A DNA stretch of 64,000 nt, taken from assembly GCF_004138325.1 (NCBI RefSeq), contig NZ_SBLB01000012.1:1-64000 (forward strand), given 5' to 3'. Made by a program: the position numbers and the translations under genes. The DNA is from Spirosoma sordidisoli (GTDB lineage: Bacteria; Bacteroidota; Bacteroidia; Cytophagales; Spirosomataceae). The notes beneath the pieces are model-generated. The model did no database searches, was not told the origin of the DNA, and saw only the letters and a list, made by a program, of their open reading frames with translations. Positions 33,839 to 41,773 of the stretch are shown here, one piece after another (the first letter of the stretch is position 1; the number at the start of each line of letters is the position of its first letter).

Positions 33839-35049
33839 GCCCGAATAATAACCCTTTCCTAAACGACATACGTCGAACGTTGCTTACTGAAATAACTAAA
33901 GTAGATAATAGTTGTCTAGAGGCCACTTTTATCGCTTGGGTATGTCCAACGTTAAGAAACACAGTAAACGCTCAATTACCTGCTGATTGGTCGTCCTTGG
34001 ATTACCATCATGTGGCACAGCTTGGGTTTATGGCTCAAATGTACCCCGATATCTTGTCAGATCGGTACAATGATTTAGCAGGTGGCCTCACAAGAATGTT
34101 AGGACGTACCTCGATAGTAATGGGTGGTTCTCGCGCTCCGTTCGCTACGGACGTTATAGCTTTAATTGGTTTAGCTACTGGTGCGAAAGTAATTGGTGGT
34201 AGTGTTCTGGCTAGTATGACGGAATGGCTTATCAGTTTTATTCAAGATACTTGCAAAGACTTAGTTAGCTGGAAACGTTGTATAGCATGTGCAACTATTC
34301 AGATGCTTTCACCAAACCATGTATGTTCAATAGTTCCAATTGGAGATAACTCAGTGGTTGGTATTGCCTTAAATCAAATTGGGATGGGGCAGATTTTTGA
34401 GGAAATAGATGATCAAACTGTCTATAATAACTTACTCAAAGATGTTATTGAAGAAACGGAGCAAGATCCTTGTTTGGCAGCGTTACGATACAGAGCTCTA
34501 TATTATATTTTAGATTCCTCTCCAACTATTTCACTAAATAAACCGTCTGTCGCCGATTTAATACATTTTCTCGAGCGTATTCCTGCTGCTTTCAGACGCT
34601 GGACATGGGAAGAAAAACCGAGGACCTCTACTTGTACAATTCAAAATTGGGACATCCAAAACGAATATCACGTTCAGAATCTCCTTTATTTATTACTATC
34701 ACCAGTTTTTAGAGATTTAGAGGATGAGTTTTATTTAGAACCTATTGGACAAAAGAATGCTCGTGCCGATCTGGGCATTCCTTCCTTATCACTAATTATT
34801 GAAGTAAAGTTCTTAAGAAGTACAGTTAGGTTTGCGGATATGATAGAGGAGATTGCGGCTGATAATAGTTTGTACTTTGCATCTAATAGCGAGTACGTAA
34901 ACCGCTATCAACATCTGTTAGCATTCGTGTGGGATGACTCACGTCGGGATACCGAACATGATGTTTTCAAACGTGGTGTTAGCCGCCTAAATCGTGTTGT
35001 TGGCTCAATCGTCATATCACGCCCCGGCAATATGCAACAGCGGCCTTGA
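33835..35049 (+). CDS. pAgo-associated PD-(D/E)xK nuclease effector
   Basis: A 404-residue protein whose start overlaps the Argonaute stop, so the pair is translationally coupled. The N-terminal 280 residues are helical without a recognised family. The C-terminal part is a PD-(D/E)xK nuclease fold: YHVQNLLYLLLSPVF, then D312 in ARADLGI, E323 and K325 in IIEVKF, then an EEIAADNSLYF helix. Long-B pAgo systems with a nuclease partner (bAgaN type) are known to kill or arrest cells on recognising invader DNA. The match is by context and motif, not by full-length comparison. Confidence 0.85.
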   Translation: MSPNNNPFLNDIRRTLLTEITKVDNSCLEATFIAWVCPTLRNTVNAQLPADWSSLDYHHVAQLGFMAQMYPDILSDRYNDLAGGLTRMLGRTSIVMGGSRAPFATDVIALIGLATGAKVIGGSVLASMTEWLISFIQDTCKDLVSWKRCIACATIQMLSPNHVCSIVPIGDNSVVGIALNQIGMGQIFEEIDDQTVYNNLLKDVIEETEQDPCLAALRYRALYYILDSSPTISLNKPSVADLIHFLERIPAAFRRWTWEEKPRTSTCTIQNWDIQNEYHVQNLLYLLLSPVFRDLEDEFYLEPIGQKNARADLGIPSLSLIIEVKFLRSTVRFADMIEEIAADNSLYFASNSEYVNRYQHLLAFVWDDSRRDTEHDVFKRGVSRLNRVVGSIVISRPGNMQQRP

Positions 35050-35064
35050 ATGCATTTTCAAAAT

Positions 35065-35108
35065 TTTTCAACGTTGTACAAATTATACTTTGTACGAATT
35101 GTTGAAAA
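35065..35108. terminator. Inverted repeat after the pAgo-nuclease operon
   Basis: TTTTCAAC (35065-35072) and GTTGAAAA (35101-35108) pair, with an inner pair GTACAAA (35076-35082) and TTTGTAC (35089-35095). The symmetric structure lies 15 bp past the nuclease stop and may terminate the operon, though no T-run follows. The next 190 bp up to the first small gene show nothing recognisable. Confidence 0.45.
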
Positions 35109-35294
35109 CCGAAATTTTCTGCTGTCTGAGTGGTGTAGATATCTTATTCGATTGATGTGTGTTACGGTCAGGCAACCAGAATCTGGTTGAACGCTACAGT
35201 TCGATAAGCCCTCGGAAGGGGTGCGGTATCTGTTGTCGGCAATAGTGCGAAGACGGTAAATTTGATAGTTTTGCAACTGTATCATTCAAAACTT

Positions 35295-35741
35295 ATGAAC
35301 GAGAATCCACCGAACCATGCCACCAATGAGGAGCTTAAAAGACAGAATGCGGCATTGATGCAAAAACTTCATGATGCTAATCAGCAGGTTACCGTTCAGC
35401 AGAACGATAGCCAGGAAAAGCTGCTTAAAATGGGGTCCGAACTGTTAGACACGTACCTCAAAAATTAAGCTAATACTGAGCGTTTCCTTGCTGAGAAACA
35501 GGCGGAGTATCAGCACAAAGAACTAGAAACGGTTGAGCGGCTCGATTTCAGAGATAAAATTTATAAAGGGCTAATGCTCATTTTTCTGATTGCCGCTTTA
35601 CTCGGCTCCACTCAATTTGGAGTATTTGACAAATTGGCTCCAATAATCAGCCTTCTGATCGGTTTGTTATTCAAAAACAGTTTAATCTCTGAATTTTTTA
35701 CCGCAACGAAGAAGCGGTCAGGTGACATTGAGGAAGAATAA
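35295..35741 (+). pseudogene. Small coiled-coil/TM protein interrupted by one in-frame TAA
   Basis: From ATG 35295 the frame runs 57 codons (NEELKRQNAALMQKLHDANQ coiled coil) to a TAA at 35466-35468, then continues in the same frame for 90 more codons with a helix (ERFLAEKQAEYQHKELETVE) and two hydrophobic segments (LMLIFLIAALLGSTQF, IISLLIGLLFKNSL), ending at 35741. The continuity on both sides of a single stop indicates a nonsense mutation, for example CAA to TAA, or readthrough. No start codon suits independent expression of the second half. No family recognised. Confidence 0.6.
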
Positions 35742-35745
35742 AATT

Positions 35746-35985
35746 ATGTCAATGAAATTTAATGTATTGAAAAGTAAAAAGCTGCTACAAAGGGCCATAA
35801 ACTTGCCCAATCGAATTATTGATGACGAGGATTTCTCACACAGTAAAGTGGTGGATTGACAGTTGGCCGAAGGGCAATATGAGCGAAAACGTGTAAGCTT
35901 GTTATACGAGGTTCAAGAGTTAATGCTTGAAACACGCAGCTTTATAAAAGCTGTCTACGGCATTGATAATGAATGCTTTAGATAG
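35746..35985 (+). pseudogene. Small gene interrupted by one in-frame TGA
   Basis: ATG 35746, 4 bp past the previous gene's stop. The frame reads FNVLKSKKLLQRAINLPNRI to a TGA at 35857-35859, then goes on in the same frame with QLAEGQYERKRVSLLYEVQE to a TAG at 35983. An intact version would have 79 residues; TGG to TGA would explain the stop. It is soluble and helical, not recognised. Two neighbouring genes each broken by a single stop suggest a decaying or silenced unit. Confidence 0.5.
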
Positions 35986-36027
35986 ATTCACAAAATAGGA
36001 TTCACTTCGGAAAATAAAGGGTTTGTG

Positions 36028-36399
36028 ATGAATACGTTCAATGTAAATCACAATAAATACTGGCAAGAAGGGAAAGGGGAGATTATTTCATTGTTGAGTA
36101 ACATCGTTTCGGAAGAAGAAGCCAAAGCAGAACAGGAAATTCATAATAAAAAAGACGTTCCATATTTTCAACTTTGCCTGTTTGCCTTGTTGTTTCTCGG
36201 TTTGGTTACCGTTGTTTGGCAACTACCAGCCTCGGTATACGAGCAGTTTATTGCTGGCGATAAAATCAGTCAGGCCAGAGCGGTGTTATCAATTTGCACT
36301 GGCTGTTTATCGCTGATTGTTGTGAAGCCCGATAGTTGGAAAGAGTTGTTAACTGCCTTTGTAGCATCTGCTTTAATTTTTATACCTCTTCTGAAGTGA
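36028..36399 (+). CDS. Hypothetical membrane protein next to the caspase-helicase gene
   Basis: About 123 residues from ATG 36028 (a GTG one codon upstream is possible). A soluble N-terminus of about 45 residues is followed by hydrophobic segments (QLCLFALLFLGLVTVVWQL, VLSICTGCLSLIVV, LLTAFVASALIFIPLLK), probably three TM helices. It is the third gene of the small set and the only intact one. It is convergent with the caspase-helicase gene, overlapping its end by 20 bp. No family recognised; small multi-TM proteins near defence genes are sometimes pore effectors. Confidence 0.55.
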   Translation: MNTFNVNHNKYWQEGKGEIISLLSNIVSEEEAKAEQEIHNKKDVPYFQLCLFALLFLGLVTVVWQLPASVYEQFIAGDKISQARAVLSICTGCLSLIVVKPDSWKELLTAFVASALIFIPLLK

Positions 36400-39385
36400 G
36401 TTCGATAAGTCGATCCACTTGGTCAGGACGGAGATACTGTATTAAAGCCTCTCTCGAAGCCTTCAATACAGCCTCAGTTGAAAGCAAATTTGCTTCATAA
36501 AGCCGTAAGTAATCACCCCGGTTAAGACGGATAGGCAGTGACAATAAACCAAGAGCAGCTTTGGGTAGTCCCGTTTCCAGTTGTTTAAGCAAGATGTCAA
36601 CATCCTGCGCCATCTCATCAGGCATCGGAATCAGCATAATACTGGCGATCTCGTAAGCTGCCCGAAGGTAGAGCCGTGTCCGGTCCGCAATACCCCGAAC
36701 GTCTCCAGCTCCAATGTTGCCGGCATATGGTGTAACCGAGTAATGGCTTTCTATTTGCGCTATAGGGTGCCCGTTTATCCAAACCCACAAGATGGCCGCT
36801 CGTTTACAACGTCCATTATAATCGGGGGCATCTTTGGCACCCCACTGAAGGGCTTGTACTACTGGACGACCGTAACGCCTATCAACTTCGACAGCCCAAG
36901 TTCCTTCCTTTGTTGCTTTCTTCGCGATAGGCGTATAGCCCCCAACCTCTTCCAGCACTTGTAGATGTGCCATCAACGTCTCGGCTGTGAGGCCCCCCGA
37001 AATACGTTTTAGAAGCATTACCAACTTTAAAGCAGTTGAAAAGGCAAGGTTAGATCGACCGCAAGCTTTGCCTAACAAGCTCAATCGAAGCATACCCAGC
37101 TCTTCCTCAATGAACCCGTAGGCTTCCATTTGATATAGCACAATCGACAGGCGAGTTTGTATCTCGTCCTGCCAATTCAATCGTTGCCGACCAGCCAGAT
37201 AACCACCGTATGTCCTCGACAAAAGCCGAATAATTTGATCCTTAGGAATTTCTTTCACTTGTGACAGCAGACGCAGTATCCAAGTGTCGGTCTGCTCAGG
37301 TTCGAACGACGAACGAATTGGTTCGGGTTGTCCTCTGACATAGCGATTAAATAGGCGTTGCCGTTCGTCAGGAGTTTCGGCCAACATAATGCTGCGACCC
37401 TGCTCGGACAATCCCAACCGACCAGCCCGACCAGCCATGTTCTTATATTCAGCGACGGTAAAAGATTGCCGCGTCTCTCCGTAAAAGAAGTTCTCAACAA
37501 TTATGACCGTCGATGCCGGCGTGTTAATACCAGCAGCTACCGTCGTCGTTGCGACTAACACTCGAACCGGACTGTTAATCGCTCTAAATGTCTGTTCAAC
37601 AACGGTACGTTCCTGACGGTTGAGGTCCGAGTTGTGAAAAGCGGTGCCCCCCACCAAAGCCTTTCTTAAGTCGGAAGAGGCCGATGACGGGTCCGAGTCA
37701 ACCAGTTTGGACAACGCATCGTTAGCAGGCGGCAAACCCAGGGCGTTAGCCAGATAAATAGAACAGCCTACCGTCGAGCCTTTTTGATTTCTAAAGATCA
37801 GTATCTGTTCCTGACGAGCTACCAAATCGATGACTAATGGCACAATTACATCCTGACTCCCCGGTTTATCCTTCCGCCGAACGATTCGGTATGCAGGGAG
37901 CAATTGCTCGGCCCGTTCCTGACCGGTTGGGTCTATATACTGAAACACCCCCGACCGGTCAAGTACGCCCTCAATTAATGGGATGGGTCTTTTCTTAGTA
38001 AATAGAAGTTGACAATCGAGCCATTCATTGAAATAATTAATGCTACCAATTACTGCGGATAGCGTTACGATTTGGCAATCAACGCCTTGCTCCCTTGCCG
38101 TCAGCAGATTCGTTAAAATCAACTCGACCGTGATACCCCGGTTCGTATCAGTGATAAATTGTGCCTCGTCTAACACAATCAATCCTATCTTACTAAGCAA
38201 CGCTGGGACGCCGACGGAGAGATTGAGGAACATTTCATACGTAAGCAGGGCTATGTCATATTTGCCCTTGATGAACGAAGTGGTATCATCGGTGTAATCG
38301 CCTGTACACCGAATGACTCGTTGGTTTAGTAGGGTGCCATAGAAGTCGGAAAAGTCATCAAATTTCTCACCGACGATGGCTCGGTAGGGTAAAAGGAACA
38401 CGGCTTTACGCCCTTGAGTAATGGCTTTCGCGGCTGCCATTTCGCCAACAAACGTCTTGCCGGAACTGGTAGGAGCTACAATTACGGCTGATTTACCATC
38501 CAAGATGCGTAGTTCATTGACCGCTTCTAACTGTAGCTCATTCAACCCGTTCGGAAACCGATTGGTCCATTGCTCAAGCAAGGGCAGAGACAAGCCAAAG
38601 TTAGCTAGTTGACTGATCGTCGCACTTACCTTTACGTTGTTTGTCTCGGGAAACGCCCGTAGAAAAGTTGGGCCTGGCACTAAGGGAGGGAAGTTTAACC
38701 CTCCTTCGATGAGGTTAAAATAGATGGGAGTCTGTTCCCACCCGTATTGAGCTGTTATAGCGCGTACCCGTTTAGCCGAATCATCCATCAACTGTCCGAT
38801 ACTAATTCCCTCGGCAGAGTTAATAAACGTTTGTAGAAGAGCATGAGTGAATAAACCATGTCCTTTCCATTCATAAGCCGGCTGATCATCTTTTGATGCA
38901 GCTATGATAACGCGCCCTTTACCTTGCAGGTCAGCGACTGTCGTCAAATTGCTCCGAGGAACTGGCAGATCGGCAAGCACGCGGGCGGTCGCCCCTCCGC
39001 TGAAACAACAGTCCAGAATAACAATAACAACTCGGGCTTTTGAGTCAGCTAGATTGGTTGCTAACTCATCCATTGGAATGGTTGACGTGTCGATGGCTGC
39101 AACATCGGCATCATGTGGTACTAACTGATGAGCTTCCGTACCATGTCCAGCGAAATAGAACAATGCAACATCGTCCATTTCCGCTGCCACCAATGTTTCG
39201 TTTAGTGCCTGACGAATATTAGCTGTGGTGGCCTCCTCGTTTATCAACAGTTTGGCCTCAAGAGCAGGCATGGAGTCGACAAAGAGCGAATACATGGCTG
39301 TAGCATCTCTTGTTGCTCCAGCAAGGTCACTTATGAATGAACTGGCGTGCTTATCAACGCCAATGAACGTAGCCCGAAAAGTCAT
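36380..39385 (-). CDS. Caspase-like protease fused to a Ski2-like SF2 helicase
   Basis: A 1001-residue single polypeptide. Residues 1-220 form a caspase/metacaspase (peptidase C14) domain: the catalytic His in FYFAGHG (H81) and the catalytic Cys in VILDCCFSGG (C127) are both present. From about residue 280 starts a Ski2/Hel308-like helicase: Q-motif-like LNELQLEAV, Walker A APTSSGKT (near 304), VLDEAQFI (near 405), TTTVAAGINTP, and NMAGRAGRLG (motif VI, near 648), followed by a winged-helix and helical region to the C-terminus. All key motifs are intact. It suggests a nucleic-acid sensor driving a protease, comparable in logic to Hachiman, where the helicase is paired with a nuclease. Gene is alone on its strand; the upstream side is 110 bp from the partition genes. 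Confidence 0.88.
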   Translation of the reverse strand: MTFRATFIGVDKHASSFISDLAGATRDATAMYSLFVDSMPALEAKLLINEEATTANIRQALNETLVAAEMDDVALFYFAGHGTEAHQLVPHDADVAAIDTSTIPMDELATNLADSKARVVIVILDCCFSGGATARVLADLPVPRSNLTTVADLQGKGRVIIAASKDDQPAYEWKGHGLFTHALLQTFINSAEGISIGQLMDDSAKRVRAITAQYGWEQTPIYFNLIEGGLNFPPLVPGPTFLRAFPETNNVKVSATISQLANFGLSLPLLEQWTNRFPNGLNELQLEAVNELRILDGKSAVIVAPTSSGKTFVGEMAAAKAITQGRKAVFLLPYRAIVGEKFDDFSDFYGTLLNQRVIRCTGDYTDDTTSFIKGKYDIALLTYEMFLNLSVGVPALLSKIGLIVLDEAQFITDTNRGITVELILTNLLTAREQGVDCQIVTLSAVIGSINYFNEWLDCQLLFTKKRPIPLIEGVLDRSGVFQYIDPTGQERAEQLLPAYRIVRRKDKPGSQDVIVPLVIDLVARQEQILIFRNQKGSTVGCSIYLANALGLPPANDALSKLVDSDPSSASSDLRKALVGGTAFHNSDLNRQERTVVEQTFRAINSPVRVLVATTTVAAGINTPASTVIIVENFFYGETRQSFTVAEYKNMAGRAGRLGLSEQGRSIMLAETPDERQRLFNRYVRGQPEPIRSSFEPEQTDTWILRLLSQVKEIPKDQIIRLLSRTYGGYLAGRQRLNWQDEIQTRLSIVLYQMEAYGFIEEELGMLRLSLLGKACGRSNLAFSTALKLVMLLKRISGGLTAETLMAHLQVLEEVGGYTPIAKKATKEGTWAVEVDRRYGRPVVQALQWGAKDAPDYNGRCKRAAILWVWINGHPIAQIESHYSVTPYAGNIGAGDVRGIADRTRLYLRAAYEIASIMLIPMPDEMAQDVDILLKQLETGLPKAALGLLSLPIRLNRGDYLRLYEANLLSTEAVLKASREALIQYLRPDQVDRLIELTSEEV

Positions 39386-39494
39386 GGTGTGGTAAATACA
39401 GGTGGATCGTTACTGTAAGTCAGCCTTTCGCTTAAAAGCTCCGATAGGCAATGATCGAGGGACTTCGGCCCGATCCTGTTCCGACATTAATCCG

Positions 39495-39776
39495 CTACAA
39501 TGGCTTCCGTTTCTTCAGATACTGTGAGATAGCCTCCCACACAACCTCGCGTATGTCGACTTCATCGTCAAGGGCGATCTGCTTTATGGCCTTAGACATG
39601 TTCCTGGGTACTTTAACATTCAACTGGACTAATTCATCGTCTTTGTTGATTGCCGATTTGGTTGCAGGCTTGTCCACCTCAGCCACCGGATTCACTTCCT
39701 GAATGGGTGTCTGTGACGGCTCATTCTTTAATTTATCGGCCAGTCTGGCTTTTCGTTCTGCAAGGGTCTCTGCCAT
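39495..39776 (-). CDS. ParB-type ribbon-helix-helix partition protein
   Basis: A 93-residue protein. The first 50 residues are polar and unstructured, the C-terminal half is a ribbon-helix-helix fold: LVQLNVKVPRNMSKAIKQI then DEVDIREVVWEAISQYLKK. Small RHH proteins behind a parA gene are centromere-binding adaptors (ParG/omega-like). It starts 12 bp past parA on the same strand, so one operon. It probably binds the 8-bp phased repeats upstream of parA and represses the operon. Confidence 0.85.
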   Translation of the reverse strand: MAETLAERKARLADKLKNEPSQTPIQEVNPVAEVDKPATKSAINKDDELVQLNVKVPRNMSKAIKQIALDDEVDIREVVWEAISQYLKKRKPL

Positions 39777-39788
39777 GTTGGTGTTCGT

Positions 39789-40385
39789 TTACAGTTGGTC
39801 GATGATTTCTTCGGCCAGATCGGCCATCTCTTCGTGTGCTTTGGTATCCTCTAACTGCACAATGCCGCCTGCAACCACAGATCGGATATAGCTGACTCGT
39901 TCGTGAATTCGTGTAGTCAGCGTCGGTATGGGATACGCATCGAGGATATCTTTGATTTCCCGATTCATCGACGTGCGTGGTTTCACCATATTCAATACAA
40001 TTCCCGCTTTCAGATCGGCCCGTTCCTGCTGACTCTGCTGAAGCATAGCCATCGTCGCTTTCAGGGCCATTGCGTCCAGGTAGCTTACTTTAGTGGGTAC
40101 AAGCACGAAGTCCGAGATAGAAAATAAGTCGTTTAGTCGGTTGGTTAGGTACGGGGGCGTATCAATGATGATAATATCCAGTTCCGGGTACGTTCCCTCC
40201 TGCAAGGCTTCGTAGCTCACCAGCGTTATACCGTCCAGCAACGTATCAAGGCCCTGCACACTGCCCTGCAAGTCGGTATCAACGATACCTACGCGTTTGA
40301 TGTCTTTTAGATAGAAAGCCAGGTTCAGCGCGAGTGTCGTTTTACCGACACCCCCTTTCTGGTGAGCCACAGTGATAATCTTCAT
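39789..40385 (-). CDS. parA: ParA partition ATPase
   Basis: A 198-residue ParA of the short type, without an N-terminal HTH. Deviant Walker A HQKGGVGKTT (residues 8-17), Walker A-prime VDTDLQGS, and IIIDTPPYLTN as Walker B. It moves plasmid copies apart by binding the nucleoid. Short ParA proteins pair with RHH ParB proteins, as seen directly downstream. Confidence 0.95.
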   Translation of the reverse strand: MKIITVAHQKGGVGKTTLALNLAFYLKDIKRVGIVDTDLQGSVQGLDTLLDGITLVSYEALQEGTYPELDIIIIDTPPYLTNRLNDLFSISDFVLVPTKVSYLDAMALKATMAMLQQSQQERADLKAGIVLNMVKPRTSMNREIKDILDAYPIPTLTTRIHERVSYIRSVVAGGIVQLEDTKAHEEMADLAEEIIDQL

Positions 40386-40463
40386 GGTCGGCGGTCAGCT
40401 TACAGGTTTTGCCTAGGCAAGTAGCAAAATTTATCTATCTAAAAAAATAGTCAACTATTTATA

Positions 40464-40503
40464 AACTAATTAACTATAAAACTATTCAACTAACCAACTG
40501 ATT
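40464..40503 (-). repeat. 8 bp phased AACTA repeats upstream of parA (candidate centromere/operator)
   Basis: Five units AACTAATT, AACTATAA, AACTATTC, AACTAACC, AACTGATT follow each other with exact 8 bp period, starting 79 bp upstream of parA. A further AACTA is at 40453. Regular short repeats in front of a parA/RHH pair are the layout of ParG and omega operators, which also serve as centromeres; 8 bp spacing differs from the 7 bp heptads of omega. Confidence 0.7.
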
Positions 40504-40551
40504 ATCAATGATGTTTTCATGCTTTACCCGTACACACCGACTACGAATAAT

Positions 40552-41154
40552 TCAGTTTGTCAGCGAGACGGTACGTTCAAATGTGAAGATGCCGACAATC
40601 TGTTGCGTGGTCGAAAAAATGTCTGAGGCTTTAACCACTGTTATCTGACCACTACGCGGAGTGCCATTCACAAACTGATATAACGTAATGGGAAAGGTAT
40701 AGGTCACCTGGCGCGCACCACTGGTTCCGGCAATTGTCCTGTTGACTACCGTGACGGCATTGTAATCAGTAAGGATGTCTTTTTTAATGGTAAAATACCC
40801 GCCGTTCGTCGTGCCAGTCGCGGTATAATTAACGGCGTAGGTACCCAAATCGAGAGCGGTATACGTACCCGCCGTACCCTGTCCCGACAGCACGAAGCGG
40901 ACAGAATCTTCCTTCACCACCGTTTCTACTTTATAAACCTGTCCTTTTAGCTGTCCGCGCTCCTCTGTGTAGCCATTCGCTAAGGCAAGCTTGATGCACG
41001 TGTACGTACCACTCAGCCGAACTGACGATTTGCTCGATTGCTCGTTCTGTTGCTCAAGGGATAAAGGCACTTCCTGTTGGCTACCCGAACAACCAATTAG
41101 ACAATAAAAACTAATGACACCGATAAGAAAGACGAGTACGATTTTCTGAACCAT
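40552..41154 (-). CDS. Lipoprotein of unknown function
   Basis: About 200 residues from ATG 41154 (upstream Met codons at 41163 and 41193 are possible). A signal peptide of hydrophobic residues ends in a lipobox (FYCLIGCSG), so it should be lipid-anchored. The mature part is beta-rich with GTYT, GYFTIKKDI, ARQVTYTFPITLYQF repeats. No family recognised. It is divergent from the transfer operon, so it may be an exclusion- or surface-type lipoprotein; inference only. Confidence 0.7.
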   Translation of the reverse strand: MVQKIVLVFLIGVISFYCLIGCSGSQQEVPLSLEQQNEQSSKSSVRLSGTYTCIKLALANGYTEERGQLKGQVYKVETVVKEDSVRFVLSGQGTAGTYTALDLGTYAVNYTATGTTNGGYFTIKKDILTDYNAVTVVNRTIAGTSGARQVTYTFPITLYQFVNGTPRSGQITVVKASDIFSTTQQIVGIFTFERTVSLTN

Positions 41155-41368
41155 AGTAAACATAGCGAACAAAGAGGATAAAACGTATAGCAAATATATG
41201 GGTACCTAATCACTCAGAAAAGCAACGCCTATATGTTCACCTTAACGTTCTAAAATGTAGTCAATGAATTGATAAACCAACTCATTGGTTATCAGCATAT
41301 ATCTAGCTTAACCAGAATATTTCAACAATTTTTTACCTATTAATATTTAATATTTTAAACATTTACGG

Positions 41369-41376
41369 CATCTTTG
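41369..41376 (+). promoter_or_regulatory. Candidate -7 box of the transfer operon
   Basis: CATCTTTG matches the Bacteroidetes -7 box TAnnTTTG at seven of eight informative positions counting unspecified ones, 46 bp upstream of the traE start in AT-rich DNA. A clear -33 TTTG is missing. It is the only such box seen between the lipoprotein gene and the operon. Confidence 0.3.
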
Positions 41377-41421
41377 CATTGTCATCTGGCCGGAGACGTA
41401 ACGCTTTATTCCAACTTTTTC

Positions 41422-41760
41422 ATGAAACGAATGTACACCGTCGGGCGGGGGCTGTTGCTGCTTGCGCTGACAAACGGTATGGCAGTTGCCCAAAATGTCG
41501 ACCAAACCAAAGGTATAGGAGCTGGGGTACAGGTACTGACCCAAACAACTAAGGATTTACAGGATTACTTCCGGCCCATGACGACAGTGATGTACGTCAT
41601 AGCCGCTATCGTCGGCATCTTCGGGGCGTTCCGCATCTACTCTAAAATGCAGGCGGGCGATCAGGACGTGCAGAAATCGGCGGTTAACTGGGGCGGTTCG
41701 GTGCTCTTCCTGCTGGCTTTCGCAGCCATTCTGGAAGCCGTCTTTTTCCAGACACCTTAA
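41422..41760 (+). CDS. traE: TraE-family (DUF4134) conjugation membrane protein
   Basis: About 112 residues from ATG 41422, which begins a signal peptide (RMYTVGRGLLLLALTNGMAV, then AQ). Two hydrophobic segments follow: VMYVIAAIVGIFGAFRIYSK and NWGGSVLFLLAFAAILEAVFF. This is the Bacteroidetes DUF4134/TraE pattern, thought to be a VirB2-like pilin or pore protein. It leads a run of three similar genes and of the whole transfer operon. Confidence 0.88.
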   Translation: MKRMYTVGRGLLLLALTNGMAVAQNVDQTKGIGAGVQVLTQTTKDLQDYFRPMTTVMYVIAAIVGIFGAFRIYSKMQAGDQDVQKSAVNWGGSVLFLLAFAAILEAVFFQTP

Positions 41761-41773
41761 CCAACTCCCACTG

